From Chryseobacterium antibioticum (lineage in GTDB: Bacteria; Bacteroidota; Bacteroidia; Flavobacteriales; Weeksellaceae): DNA of 64,000 nt. Position 1 is the stretch's first letter, and each line of letters opens with the position of its first letter. The stretch covers positions 1 to 64,000 of the forward strand of contig NZ_JABBGI010000025.1 of the NCBI RefSeq assembly GCF_012927325.1, in the 5' to 3' direction. The translations under genes and the position numbers were made by a program. The notes below the pieces were generated by a model that worked only from the letters and a program-made list of their open reading frames with translations, searched no databases and was not told the DNA's origin. This document shows positions 16,716-25,687 of the stretch, one piece after another.

Positions 16716-16882
16716 TTGAGATAAAAAAGCAAATCTTAATAGTTATCCACAAAGAATTTTTTTTGTGGATAATTTTTTTAATTGTTAAACTGTTTATTAA
16801 CAGTACTTTAACTCAATTTTGAATTTAGCCACTCCTACAGAGCAAAGAAAAAAGTGTATTTTTGAAACCTAAAGTTCTAATA

Positions 16883-17656
16883 ATGGCAAAAATCATAGGT
16901 ATCGCTAATCAAAAAGGTGGAGTTGGAAAAACGACCACAGCTGTAAACTTGGCGGCAGCATTAGGGGTATTGGAAAAAAGAATACTCCTTATTGATGCTG
17001 ACCCACAGGCTAATGCAACCTCAGGGCTTGGTGTAGATGATGTTCAGTATTCTACATATAATCTATTGGAGCACAGCGCCGATACAAGAACCTGTATCAA
17101 AAGAACCGCTTCTCCCAACCTGGATATCATTCCTTCACATATTGACCTTGTTGCAGCAGAAATTGAGCTCGTGGATAAAGAAAACCGTGAGTACATGCTG
17201 AAGAAAGCACTGGCTGAGGTGAGAGACGATTATGATTATATTATTATCGATTGCGCACCGAGTTTAGGGCTTATTACAGTCAATGCGCTTACCGCAGCAG
17301 ATTCTGTGATCATTCCGATCCAGTGCGAATATTTTGCATTGGAAGGATTGGGTAAGCTTTTGAATACCGTAAAAAATGTACAGAAGATCCATAATAAAGA
17401 TCTTGGGATTGAAGGCCTTCTTCTTACGATGTACGACAGCAGATTGAGATTGTCTAACCAGGTCGTTGAAGAAGTGAATTCACATTTCCCTGACATGGTT
17501 TTCGAAACAATCATCAGCAGAAATGTAAGGTTAAGTGAGGCACCAAGCTTCGGAGAAAGTATCCTTAACTACGATGCGGAAAGTAAAGGAGCTATCCAGT
17601 ACATTCAGCTTGCAGAAGAAGTTCTGTTGAGGAACGAAAATTTAGTAAAAAATTAA
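16883..17656 (+). CDS. parA: chromosome partitioning ATPase ParA (Soj)
   Basis: This 257-residue Walker-type ATPase forms dynamic gradients on the nucleoid to segregate ParB-parS complexes. The deviant Walker A motif KGGVGKTT lies near residues 10-17 and the Walker B region near IIIDCAPSLG. The ATG at 16883 (MAKIIGIANQ) is chosen over an upstream TTG at 16862 because it matches the usual N-terminus and because TATTTTTG at 16857-16864, a possible -7 box, overlaps the TTG. It precedes parB by 69 bp that hold a 7-bp repeat array. Confidence 0.95.
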   Translation: MAKIIGIANQKGGVGKTTTAVNLAAALGVLEKRILLIDADPQANATSGLGVDDVQYSTYNLLEHSADTRTCIKRTASPNLDIIPSHIDLVAAEIELVDKENREYMLKKALAEVRDDYDYIIIDCAPSLGLITVNALTAADSVIIPIQCEYFALEGLGKLLNTVKNVQKIHNKDLGIEGLLLTMYDSRLRLSNQVVEEVNSHFPDMVFETIISRNVRLSEAPSFGESILNYDAESKGAIQYIQLAEEVLLRNENLVKN

Positions 17657-17688
17657 TTTAATAATAAATGGAGTATAAGTGAATGTAC

Positions 17689-17723
17689 ATCATTACTTAT
17701 CAATTATCATTTATCAATTATAT
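17689..17723. repeat. degenerate 7-bp repeat array upstream of parB
   Basis: ATCATTA, CTTATCA, ATTATCA, TTTATCA, ATTATAT: five heptamers, most ending in ATCA, and only 2 bp before the parB ATG. The array lies inside the parA-parB operon. An imperfect inverted repeat (ATAAGTGAATG with CATCATTACTTAT) overlaps its left end. Confidence 0.65.
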
Positions 17724-17725
17724 CT

Positions 17726-18616
17726 ATGAAGGACAAAAAAAGAGCAATGGGACGCGGTTTAGGTGCTATTTTAAGTGCTGAATCCAAAGCAAGTGTCAAC
17801 TCCGCTACCGATGAAGGAGCAGATAAGTTTGTGGGCAATATTGTAGAGGTAGCCCTTGAAGATATTTATCCGAATCCTACCCAACCGAGAACTTATTTTG
17901 ATGAAAAAGCATTAAACGAACTTGCTCTGTCAATCAAAAACTTAGGAGTGATCCAGCCGGTTACTTTAAGGAAAGACGGTGAGAAATTCGAAATCATATC
18001 AGGGGAAAGACGTTACCGTGCAAGTAAAATTGCCGGACTTTCGACGATTCCTGCATATATCCGTTTAGTAAACGATCAGGAGCTGCTTGAAATGGCTCTT
18101 GTTGAAAATATTCAGAGAGAAGATCTTGATGCTATCGAGATTGCTCTTACATATCAGAGACTTTTGGATGAGATCGGTCTTACCCAGGAAAACCTGAGCC
18201 AGAGAGTAGGGAAGGACAGAAGTACCATTACCAACTCTATCAGGCTATTAAGGTTAAATCCTGATATTCAGAATGCGATCAGAAGCGGTGAAATCTCTGC
18301 AGGACACGGAAGAGCGATCATCAGTCTTGAAAGTGAAGAACATCAGCAGATCCTATTTGATCTGATCATCAAAGAAAAACTCAATGTACGTCAGGCCGAA
18401 CAGGCTGCGACAGCGTTGAAGAACCCTAAATCACCGGCAGCGAAAAAAATAAATGCTGAGCTTTCCAATAATTTTAAAAGAGCCCAGAAAACGATCGCTG
18501 ATATTTTAGACGTAAAAGTAGAGATCAAAACCTCCGGAAACGGTAAAAAAGGTAAAATCGTCCTGGACTTCAAAAACGAAGAAGAACTGGAGTATATTTT
18601 ATCCCATATTAAATAA
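17726..18616 (+). CDS. parB: chromosome partitioning protein ParB (Spo0J)
   Basis: The 296-residue product is the parS-binding partner of ParA and, as known for the family, a CTP-dependent clamp. The start KRAMGRGLGAILSAE is the ParA-contact segment. The ParB/Srx nuclease-like domain (about 38-125) contains NPTQPRTYFDE and the CTP-binding ISGERRYRAS, and a helix-turn-helix domain follows (LTQENLSQRVGKDRSTITN). Its stop codon overlaps the next start by one base, so parA, parB and the DUF5683 gene form an operon. Confidence 0.95.
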   Translation: MKDKKRAMGRGLGAILSAESKASVNSATDEGADKFVGNIVEVALEDIYPNPTQPRTYFDEKALNELALSIKNLGVIQPVTLRKDGEKFEIISGERRYRASKIAGLSTIPAYIRLVNDQELLEMALVENIQREDLDAIEIALTYQRLLDEIGLTQENLSQRVGKDRSTITNSIRLLRLNPDIQNAIRSGEISAGHGRAIISLESEEHQQILFDLIIKEKLNVRQAEQAATALKNPKSPAAKKINAELSNNFKRAQKTIADILDVKVEIKTSGNGKKGKIVLDFKNEEELEYILSHIK

Positions 18617-19275
18617 TGAAGAAAATATTTTTCACATTTTTTTTGTGCACTTTTGCTTTCGCTTATTCGCAGGTTACACCCAGCGATACAGTTCGTGTAG
18701 GACCTCTCCCTAAGGACAGCCTTGCGGTTGTGACTCCATCTGCAAAGCCGGCAAAACCTGTGAAAACAGAAGCTAAGATTATTCAAGATCTTGAAAATGC
18801 GAACGGTCCCACAAAGAAAACCATCAAACTGAATCCTACCAGAGCCGGACTGTATTCTGCAGTATTACCGGGACTTGGGCAGTATTACAATAAAAGGTAC
18901 ATCAAAATTCCTATTGTTTGGGGGGCTATGGGTGCCGGTATTGGATACACGCTGTGGAGCAATAACCAGTACAAGAAATATAGGGAATATTACGTGGCAA
19001 AACTTAATGGAACGCCTAACGAATTCGTAGACAGTCATCCGTGGCTGGATAAAAAGGCTTTTGGGAATGCCCAGGACAGATATAAAAGACAAAGGGATTA
19101 CGCAATAGCGATTACAAGTCTGATCTACATCCTGAACATTGTAGATGCAGTGGTAGATGCCCATCTTTACGAAAGCCGCCACGACCCGGATCTTACTTTT
19201 AATCCTACAGTGATCCAGGATCAGTATGGGATTTCTAATCCGAAAACAGGCTTGAGTTTAAGTTATAGATTTTAA
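18616..19275 (+). CDS. DUF5683 domain protein, secreted or membrane
   Basis: The 219-residue product has a signal peptide (MKKIFFTFFLCTFAFAYSQ) and a DUF5683 domain from about 75 with AGLYSAVLPGLGQYYNKRY and two hydrophobic segments (VWGAMGAGIGYTLW; AIAITSLIYILNIVDAVVDA). The domain is regularly found behind parB in Bacteroidota and has no established function. It overlaps parB by one base. Confidence 0.85.
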   Translation: MKKIFFTFFLCTFAFAYSQVTPSDTVRVGPLPKDSLAVVTPSAKPAKPVKTEAKIIQDLENANGPTKKTIKLNPTRAGLYSAVLPGLGQYYNKRYIKIPIVWGAMGAGIGYTLWSNNQYKKYREYYVAKLNGTPNEFVDSHPWLDKKAFGNAQDRYKRQRDYAIAITSLIYILNIVDAVVDAHLYESRHDPDLTFNPTVIQDQYGISNPKTGLSLSYRF

Positions 19276-19340
19276 AACAAATTTTTAATAAAGTTGATAC
19301 CAACCTTACGGTTAAGGATCATTATAAATAAAGACATCAC

Positions 19341-20042
19341 ATGAGAATAGCATTAGTTGGATACGGTAAAATGGGGAAGATCATTGATGAGATTGCACAG
19401 AAGAGAGGTCACGAAATAGTAGCCCGCCTGAAAGAGACTCCAACCGCTGAAAATCTTAATAATCCGGATGTAGCTATTGAATTTTCACTTCCTGAAGTGG
19501 CATTTGACAATATCAAAGTCTGTCTTGAACATAAAATCCCGGTGATCTGTGGTACCACAGGTTGGCTGGAGAAAAAAAAAGAAGTTGAAAATATTGCTGC
19601 AGATAACGACAGCGCTTTCTTATACGGTTCAAATTTTAGTTTGGGTGTAAATTTATTTTTTGCCCTTAACGAAAAAGTAGCTGATATCATGAAAAATGTG
19701 GATGAATATTCATGCCAGCTTGAAGAAATTCACCACGTTCATAAAAAAGATGCACCCAGTGGAACCGCAATTTCAATTGCTGAAGGAATCATCAAAAATA
19801 ATCCTAAATTTAACGCCTGGAAGCTGGAAGAAACGCAAGGTCAGGAACTGGGAATTTTTGCGATTCGTGAAGACGAGGTTCCGGGTACCCACAGCGTTTA
19901 TTACAAGAGTGAAGTTGATGAAATTGAAATCAAACATACAGCCTTCAACAGAGACGGGTTTGCACTCGGAGCTATAGTGGCGGCAGAATGGATCAAAGAT
20001 AAAAAAGGAAATTTCACAATGAAAGACGTTTTGGGGCTTTAA
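19341..20042 (+). CDS. dapB: 4-hydroxy-tetrahydrodipicolinate reductase
   Basis: It reduces 4-hydroxy-tetrahydrodipicolinate with NAD(P)H in lysine and diaminopimelate synthesis. The product is 233 residues, at the short end for the family, as in other Bacteroidota. ALVGYGKMGKII is the nucleotide-binding loop, EEIHHVHKKDAPSGTA holds the catalytic histidine pair and lysine, and the C-terminus is a typical DapB tetramerisation domain. It lies in the conserved parA-parB-DUF5683-dapB-lepB neighbourhood. Confidence 0.95.
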   Translation: MRIALVGYGKMGKIIDEIAQKRGHEIVARLKETPTAENLNNPDVAIEFSLPEVAFDNIKVCLEHKIPVICGTTGWLEKKKEVENIAADNDSAFLYGSNFSLGVNLFFALNEKVADIMKNVDEYSCQLEEIHHVHKKDAPSGTAISIAEGIIKNNPKFNAWKLEETQGQELGIFAIREDEVPGTHSVYYKSEVDEIEIKHTAFNRDGFALGAIVAAEWIKDKKGNFTMKDVLGL

Positions 20043-20080
20043 TTTGTAACAAACACGCTAAATAGTAAACTAATAACAGG

Positions 20081-20129
20081 TAATGATGTTATCATTTATT
20101 AATCATCATTGATCATTTATATTATCAGA
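20081..20129. repeat. degenerate 7-bp repeat array upstream of lepB
   Basis: TAATGAT, GTTATCA, TTTATTA, ATCATCA, TTGATCA, TTTATAT, TATCAGA: heptamers in one phase, 16 bp before the lepB ATG. The unit resembles that of the arrays upstream of parB and of the GT2 gene at 5700. Confidence 0.6.
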
Positions 20130-20145
20130 ATAGGCACAAAAAACT

Positions 20146-21792
20146 ATGAATTATTTTTTAACTTATACAGTATATGTTCTCATTTTGTCTGTACTGATGG
20201 GGATTTCCACTTGGAAACTGTTCAAAAAAATGGGACACAATCCCGTATTTGCATTTATACCTTTCTATAATTATTTCCTTATTTTAAAGGAAACGGAACA
20301 TCCGAAATGGTGGGCTATCCTGTCCTATCTTCCGATAGTAGGACCTATTATGATGTCTGCTTTCCATCTTTATTTAATGAAGAAATTTGGAAAATCTCTT
20401 TTCAAGGACCAGTTGCTTACCGTAATCCTGCCGTTTATCTATATGGCGACAGTGAACTACTCAAAAGATCCTGAAATAGAAGATGAAAATGCCAACGACC
20501 TGTTCATTACAGATGATGAGAAAATGGCAAAAAAGAAAGATACGTTCATCGGGTCTATTACTTTTGCGGTGGTTTTTGCAACCATTATCCATGTTTTTGT
20601 AACGCAACCATTCGGGATTCCTACTGGATCCATGGAAAGAACACTTCTTGTAGGTGACTTCCTTTTTGTAAACAAGTGGAGCTACGGATACAGAATGCCG
20701 ATGCGTCCCGTTGCCATACCATTCCTTCAGGGAACTATTATGGATACAGGTCAGAAAGGAAATCCAAAAGATGATGCGAAATCATATGTTGATGGTATAA
20801 AACTTCCGTATACAAGAATTTTCCAGTTCAGCAAGCCACAGAAAAATGATGTCGTAGTATTCAACTATCCTAGAGACTCCGTACATACTGCGATCGACAG
20901 AAAAGATCCATACGTTAAAAGATGTGTGGCCACTGCCGGTGATACTTTTGAAATGAGAGCCGGAAGACTTTTTGTTAATGGAAAACCGGAAGCCGTTTTA
21001 GGCGATCAGGAAGTACAGCACAGATATATTGTCAATACAGGAAGCCAGTTGGATATTCCTGCTCTATATAACACCTATGGGTTCTTACCTGTACAGGAGA
21101 TTCAGGGTGAAAAAGGATATATTTATGCTTTCCAGGGCTTGACGGATAAAACCGCTAAAGAAATCAAACAGCTTCCTCAGGTCATTGACATGAAAGAGGA
21201 TGTTACCCCTAAAGGAGAAGCTGCAGTATACTACAGAGACGAAGCTAAAACAAAAATTGATACCACTCAGTCGATCTTCCCGATCAATCAGCCTTGGAAC
21301 CAGGATTGGTATGGCCCGCTGAGAATTCCTAAAAAAGGGGATGTAGTGGCAGTCAATACTCAGACAATTCCGTTATACCAGTGGATTATTTCACAATACG
21401 AGCACAATAGCCTTGAGACAAAGAACGGAAAGATCTTTATCAACGGAAAAGAAGCAAATAATTATACGATTCAGCAGGATTATTATATGATGGTAGGAGA
21501 CAACAGAGATGCATCATTGGATGCGAGATTCTTTGGTTTCGTTCCGGAAGAGAATATTGTAGGAAAGCCAATGTTTACATGGATGAGCCTTCAGGGTGCT
21601 TTCAAAGACAGCAGCTCTACATATCAGGCGCCGTTCAAAGTCCGTTGGGACAGAATGTTTAAAGCAACCAACACAGGAGAAGCTAATAAAACTTCATACT
21701 GGTGGGTAGCTGCCATGATCCTTATCCTGTTTTTCGGATGGGAATATTTCACGAAATTATTCGGAAAAAAGAAAACGGAAGACGAAGCATAA
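20146..21792 (+). CDS. lepB: signal peptidase I, long Bacteroidota form
   Basis: This 548-residue inner-membrane serine protease removes signal peptides from exported proteins. The N-terminal 110 residues are an extra membrane domain (DUF5684-like; several hydrophobic spans). The catalytic serine lies in GIPTGSMERTLL (about 160), the lysine of the Ser-Lys dyad in DPYVKRCVATAGD (about 260), and the conserved MMVGDNRDASLDARFFG box follows. A C-terminal membrane span precedes KKKTEDEA. The catalytic domain carries an insertion, so the protein is about twice the length of E. coli-type minimal forms. It ends at a terminator. Confidence 0.93.
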   Translation: MNYFLTYTVYVLILSVLMGISTWKLFKKMGHNPVFAFIPFYNYFLILKETEHPKWWAILSYLPIVGPIMMSAFHLYLMKKFGKSLFKDQLLTVILPFIYMATVNYSKDPEIEDENANDLFITDDEKMAKKKDTFIGSITFAVVFATIIHVFVTQPFGIPTGSMERTLLVGDFLFVNKWSYGYRMPMRPVAIPFLQGTIMDTGQKGNPKDDAKSYVDGIKLPYTRIFQFSKPQKNDVVVFNYPRDSVHTAIDRKDPYVKRCVATAGDTFEMRAGRLFVNGKPEAVLGDQEVQHRYIVNTGSQLDIPALYNTYGFLPVQEIQGEKGYIYAFQGLTDKTAKEIKQLPQVIDMKEDVTPKGEAAVYYRDEAKTKIDTTQSIFPINQPWNQDWYGPLRIPKKGDVVAVNTQTIPLYQWIISQYEHNSLETKNGKIFINGKEANNYTIQQDYYMMVGDNRDASLDARFFGFVPEENIVGKPMFTWMSLQGAFKDSSSTYQAPFKVRWDRMFKATNTGEANKTSYWWVAAMILILFFGWEYFTKLFGKKKTEDEA

Positions 21793-21815
21793 TTTAATTT
21801 AAAACTTAAAGATAG

Positions 21816-21848
21816 AATGAAGTATTTGAAAAAATACTTCATTTTTTA
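21816..21848 (+). terminator. terminator after lepB
   Basis: AATGAAGTATTT, a 4-nt loop and AAATACTTCATT, then TTTT. It ends just before the next ATG (21851), so the WbqC gene probably has little leader or partial read-through. Confidence 0.75.
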
Positions 21849-21850
21849 AT

Positions 21851-22477
21851 ATGATGAACATGACAAATGTATTATTACCGGTATTTTATATGCCCCCGAT
21901 TTCATGGTTTTCAGTGTTTTTAAATCCTGAAAATGAGATTATATTTGAACAGTTTGAGAGTTTCCCTAAGCAGACCTATAGGAGCAGAGCCAATATCTAT
22001 GGGGCAAATGGAAAGCTTTCTTTAATCATTCCTGTCAATCATAACGGTAAAAAAGAATTCAAAGATATTGAGATCTCTTACAGGGAAGACTGGAGAAGCC
22101 TGCACTGGAAATCCATCAAGACCGCGTATCAGAGCTCGCCGTACTTTGAGTATTATGAAGATAAGTTTAAGAAAATCTTTGATCTGGAAGAGAAATTTCT
22201 CCTTGATTTCAATCTTAAAGTATTAGAGATCATCCAGCAGATCCTGAAAACGGAAAAGGCACAGTCTTTGAATGTAGAATATATCAAAAATCCTGAAAGC
22301 ATTAATTTTAGAGAAAAGTTTTCGGCTAAACTTCCTTCTGAGTTTCAAATGGAAGAATATTACCAGACCTTTTCAGACAAATTAGGGTTTTTAGAAGATT
22401 TGTCAATTTTAGATCTTATATGTAACAAAGGACCTGAATCTCTGACTTATATAAAAAATATTAAACAATCATACTGA
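21851..22477 (+). CDS. WbqC family protein
   Basis: The 208-residue product begins NVLLPVFYMPPISWFSVFLN and contains YRSRANIYGANGKLSLIIPV and WRSLHWKSIKTAYQSSPYFEYY, all typical of WbqC family proteins, which occur in glycan loci and elsewhere and may transfer sugars or amino groups. It has no membrane span. ATG codons at 21851, 21854 and 21860 are all possible. Here it lies behind lepB as in many relatives. The reaction is not established for the family. Confidence 0.82.
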   Translation: MMNMTNVLLPVFYMPPISWFSVFLNPENEIIFEQFESFPKQTYRSRANIYGANGKLSLIIPVNHNGKKEFKDIEISYREDWRSLHWKSIKTAYQSSPYFEYYEDKFKKIFDLEEKFLLDFNLKVLEIIQQILKTEKAQSLNVEYIKNPESINFREKFSAKLPSEFQMEEYYQTFSDKLGFLEDLSILDLICNKGPESLTYIKNIKQSY

Positions 22478-22566
22478 CATGAAATCGCCGTTAACGAAAT
22501 TCTAAGGGTATAAACCAATGAATATGGCGATTGCATATAATTTTAGAAAAAAATAAATATCAACAT

Positions 22567-24249
22567 ATGAAAAAGGTATTATTAGCAGCTGTTTTTTTTG
22601 CAGGCTTTAGTTTCTCTTATGCTCAGGAAGCTCAGGCTAAGAGTATTGATCCAAAAGAAGACAAAGATCTCATGACTTGGTACCATAAAGACTTTTCGGG
22701 AACAAAAGTATATGGTGTAAATACAGCAAATGCATATAAATATTTAGAATCCAAAGGCCTTAAACCTAAAACTGTTGTTGTAGGAGTTTTAGATAGCGGT
22801 GTTCAGGTTGATCATCCGGGTCTTGTAAAGAACGTATGGTCAAATCCTAATGAAGTTCCCGGAAACGGAAAAGATGATGATGGAAACGGGTATATCGATG
22901 ATGTACACGGTTGGAACTTTATCGGTGGCAAAAATGGCGATATTGATATCGACAATATGGAAGTAACGAGAGTCGTTGCTAAATATAAGTCGGTTTTCGA
23001 AGGTGATGATTCTGCAAAAAACAAAGCAAACCAAGCGAAAATGCCGGAAGAGTTTGCGATGTATATGAAATCGAAAGAGCTTTTCAATAAAAAAAGCATC
23101 GATGCAAAACAAAACTTACAGACTTACACGATGATCAACAGCATCATCCCCAATATGGTGAAACTATTAGGTGGTAAGTCTGTTACTGCAGAAACTTTAC
23201 AGGGAATCAAACCTCCAACGGATCAGAAAGATGCTATTGCACTTAATGTTCTTGGGCAGGTTTCTCAATCCCCTGAATTCAAGGGGAAATCTTCCACTGA
23301 TTTCGAAAAATTGATGAAAGAGCAAATGAAGGAAGCAATCGATCATTTTGCACCACAATCTAAGCAGTATGATCTGAGCTATGATCCGAGGAAAGAAATT
23401 GTAGGAGATAAATACGACGACTATTCTGAGAAAAGCTACGGAAACAACCATTACGAAGGACCTGATGCAGAACACGGAACACACGTTGCGGGAATTATAG
23501 CAGGTCTTCCACAGGGAAAAGAAATTCAGTATGGAGTAGCTTCTAAAGTAGCTAAGATCATGTCTGTAAGAACTGTTCCTAACGGAGACGAAAGAGATAA
23601 AGACGTTGCCAATGCGATAAGATATGCAGTGGATAATGGAGCTAAAGTTTTAAATATGAGCTTCGGAAAACCAGTATCTCCGGGAAAAAATGTAGTATGG
23701 GATGCCTTCAAATATGCTGAAGAGAAAGGCGTACTTTTAGTAAAAGCAGCAGGTAACGAAAATGAAGACGTAGCTGAGCATCTTGCTTTCCCTACCAACT
23801 TTAAAAACGTTACAGATGAAAAACCGTTTGTCAACAACGTACTGGTTGTAGGAGCAAGTACCAACAGAAATAATGAATTGAGAGCGGATTTCTCTAACTA
23901 TAACAAGAAGATGGTCAACGTTTTCGCACCGGGTGAAGAAATTTATTCTACCGTGCCTAAAAACGAATATAAATATCTTCAGGGAACTTCTATGGCATCA
24001 CCTGTAGTAGCGGGAGCAGCGGCTGTATTATTAGCCTATATGCCTAACCTGAAGCCTGGCCAGATTATTGAAGCCCTTGTAAAAAGCAGCAACCTGAGTT
24101 CAGAAAATAAATTTCCTGAGTATTCTCAGGCCGGAGGCGTGATAGATCTTCAAAAAGCCGCAGAGTATGCGTATACGAATTTCTACAACGGAAAATCTTC
24201 AACAAGTAGTAAGCCTGCGAAATCTATAAAAAAGACTGTTAAAAAATAG
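22567..24249 (+). CDS. secreted subtilisin-like serine protease (S8)
   Basis: The 560-residue precursor has a signal peptide (MKKVLLAAVFFAGFSFSYAQ). The catalytic triad is visible: Asp in VGVLDSGVQVDHPG (about 80), His in AEHGTHVAGIIAG (about 305), Ser in LQGTSMASPVVAG (about 475); the oxyanion asparagine lies in KAAGNENED. A charged insertion of about 190 residues separates Asp from His. The ATG at 22567 is used since the upstream TTG at 22531 would add residues before the signal peptide. No T9SS sorting domain is seen; the tail is lysine-rich (KPAKSIKKTVKK). Confidence 0.92.
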   Translation: MKKVLLAAVFFAGFSFSYAQEAQAKSIDPKEDKDLMTWYHKDFSGTKVYGVNTANAYKYLESKGLKPKTVVVGVLDSGVQVDHPGLVKNVWSNPNEVPGNGKDDDGNGYIDDVHGWNFIGGKNGDIDIDNMEVTRVVAKYKSVFEGDDSAKNKANQAKMPEEFAMYMKSKELFNKKSIDAKQNLQTYTMINSIIPNMVKLLGGKSVTAETLQGIKPPTDQKDAIALNVLGQVSQSPEFKGKSSTDFEKLMKEQMKEAIDHFAPQSKQYDLSYDPRKEIVGDKYDDYSEKSYGNNHYEGPDAEHGTHVAGIIAGLPQGKEIQYGVASKVAKIMSVRTVPNGDERDKDVANAIRYAVDNGAKVLNMSFGKPVSPGKNVVWDAFKYAEEKGVLLVKAAGNENEDVAEHLAFPTNFKNVTDEKPFVNNVLVVGASTNRNNELRADFSNYNKKMVNVFAPGEEIYSTVPKNEYKYLQGTSMASPVVAGAAAVLLAYMPNLKPGQIIEALVKSSNLSSENKFPEYSQAGGVIDLQKAAEYAYTNFYNGKSSTSSKPAKSIKKTVKK

Positions 24250-24281
24250 TATATCTCCCTGTATATAAAGAGAAACCATTT

Positions 24282-24308
24282 AAAGTCCGAAAATTTCGGA
24301 CTTTTTTT
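24282..24308 (+). terminator. terminator after the subtilase gene
   Basis: AAAGTCCGAAA and its complement TTTCGGACTTT, followed by T residues. Confidence 0.85.
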
Positions 24309-24373
24309 ATTTTTATTTTTCAATTTGGCACGGTTTTTTGTAACTTTATAATAACAAAATAATAAACAACAAA

Positions 24374-24865
24374 ATGAAAAAGTTACTACTTGCAGGGATG
24401 ATCGGAACATCACTTTTTGCAGTGTCTTGTTCCTCAGTGAAAAAAGCAGAAACATCACAAAACCAAAGAGTTGAATACTTGAAATTAAAAGGCGACTGGC
24501 AGATTGTTAGCGTTGATTATGAAAAAGGACTCAAAATCAAGCCTTTTGACGAAGGTGCAGATGCTCAGTGTTTTGTAGGAAGTCATTGGAGATTAATTCC
24601 TAATAACTACACCGGTGCCTATACTTTAAACGGAGGTGGAGCTTGCCCAAGCCTTACACAGCCTATTAAATTTGAAGTAAAAGATGGCAATACTTTCTTG
24701 TTTAAAAAAATCGCTGCGGGAACTAAAGCTAAGCAAAATACTGTAGGATATTCTTTAACAATTACCAACCAGTCTACAGATCAGTTTTCACTTGTACAAA
24801 GCGTTCCTTTCGACGGAAGCACAGTACAGGTTGTTTACAACTTCCAGAGAACAGGAATGAAATAA
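24374..24865 (+). CDS. lipocalin-like lipoprotein
   Basis: The 163-residue product has a lipoprotein signal ending FAVSC (Cys19-20). The body LKGDWQIVSVDYEKG and IKFEVKDGNTFLFKK fits the lipocalin-like family common in Flavobacteriia: a small beta-barrel anchored in the outer membrane. It lies 25 bp upstream of an OmpA family gene and may be co-transcribed with it. The ligand is unknown. Confidence 0.8.
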   Translation: MKKLLLAGMIGTSLFAVSCSSVKKAETSQNQRVEYLKLKGDWQIVSVDYEKGLKIKPFDEGADAQCFVGSHWRLIPNNYTGAYTLNGGGACPSLTQPIKFEVKDGNTFLFKKIAAGTKAKQNTVGYSLTITNQSTDQFSLVQSVPFDGSTVQVVYNFQRTGMK

Positions 24866-24890
24866 TTTATCAATTTAAAAGATTAAAAAA

Positions 24891-25580
24891 ATGAAATTTA
24901 CTAAAACATATATAGGAGCTCTTTTCTTATCATCAGCACTATTATTAACCAGTTGTGAAACTGTGCAGAATTCTAACCACCAGCAAAGAGGTACAGCAGT
25001 AGGTGTTGCATCCGGAGCTGTACTTGGAGGTATTTTGGGTAATAATGTAGGAAGTGGTAAAAACTCAGCTTTAGGAGCAGTATTGGGAGGTATTATCGGT
25101 GGTGTTGCAGGTAATGTTATCGGTAACAAAATGGATAAGCAGGCTAAACAGATTAAGGAAACTTTACCTGGGGCTGAAGTAGAAAGAGTAGGAGATGGTA
25201 TTAAAATTACAATGAACGAAAGCATTGTGACCTTCGCATTTGATTCTTCAAATCTAACTTCTATTGCTCAAACTAACCTTGACAAATTAGCTAAAGTTCT
25301 TGTTGACAACCCGGATACCAATATCAATATTTACGGGCATACAGACAGCAAAGGGGCAGATGCTTACAACTTATCGCTTTCTCAAAGAAGAGCAGATGCT
25401 GTAAAAGCTTATTTATCAGGAAAAGGGATTGCATCAGCAAGAATGTTTACAAAAGGAGAAGGAGAAGCTATGCCGGTAGCTAGCAACGATACAGATGAAG
25501 GAAGAGCTAAAAACAGAAGAGTAGAATTTGCTATTACAGCCAATGAAAAAATGATTAATGAAGCCAAGCAAGGGCAGTAA
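24891..25580 (+). CDS. OmpA family lipoprotein with glycine-zipper domain
   Basis: The 229-residue product has a lipoprotein signal (LLLTSC), a glycine-zipper segment (about 35-80; SGAVLGGILGNN, GAVLGGIIGGVAGNVIG), and a C-terminal OmpA domain (about 105-220) that binds peptidoglycan (IYGHTDSKGADAYN, LSQRRADAVKAYL, AKNRRVEFAI). It resembles YiaD-type proteins and probably links the outer membrane to the cell wall. Confidence 0.9.
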   Translation: MKFTKTYIGALFLSSALLLTSCETVQNSNHQQRGTAVGVASGAVLGGILGNNVGSGKNSALGAVLGGIIGGVAGNVIGNKMDKQAKQIKETLPGAEVERVGDGIKITMNESIVTFAFDSSNLTSIAQTNLDKLAKVLVDNPDTNINIYGHTDSKGADAYNLSLSQRRADAVKAYLSGKGIASARMFTKGEGEAMPVASNDTDEGRAKNRRVEFAITANEKMINEAKQGQ

Positions 25581-25608
25581 TTAATTTTATATATAAATAT
25601 TTTCGTAA

Positions 25609-25632
25609 AAGACCGCTTCGGCGGTTTTTTTT
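25609..25632 (+). terminator. terminator after the OmpA gene
   Basis: AAGACCGC, TTC and GGCGGTTTT with a long T-run. Confidence 0.85.
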
Positions 25633-25687
25633 GTATTTTTATGCTTTAAATTTTGAATTCACTATTTTTGTAACTGAAATAACATAA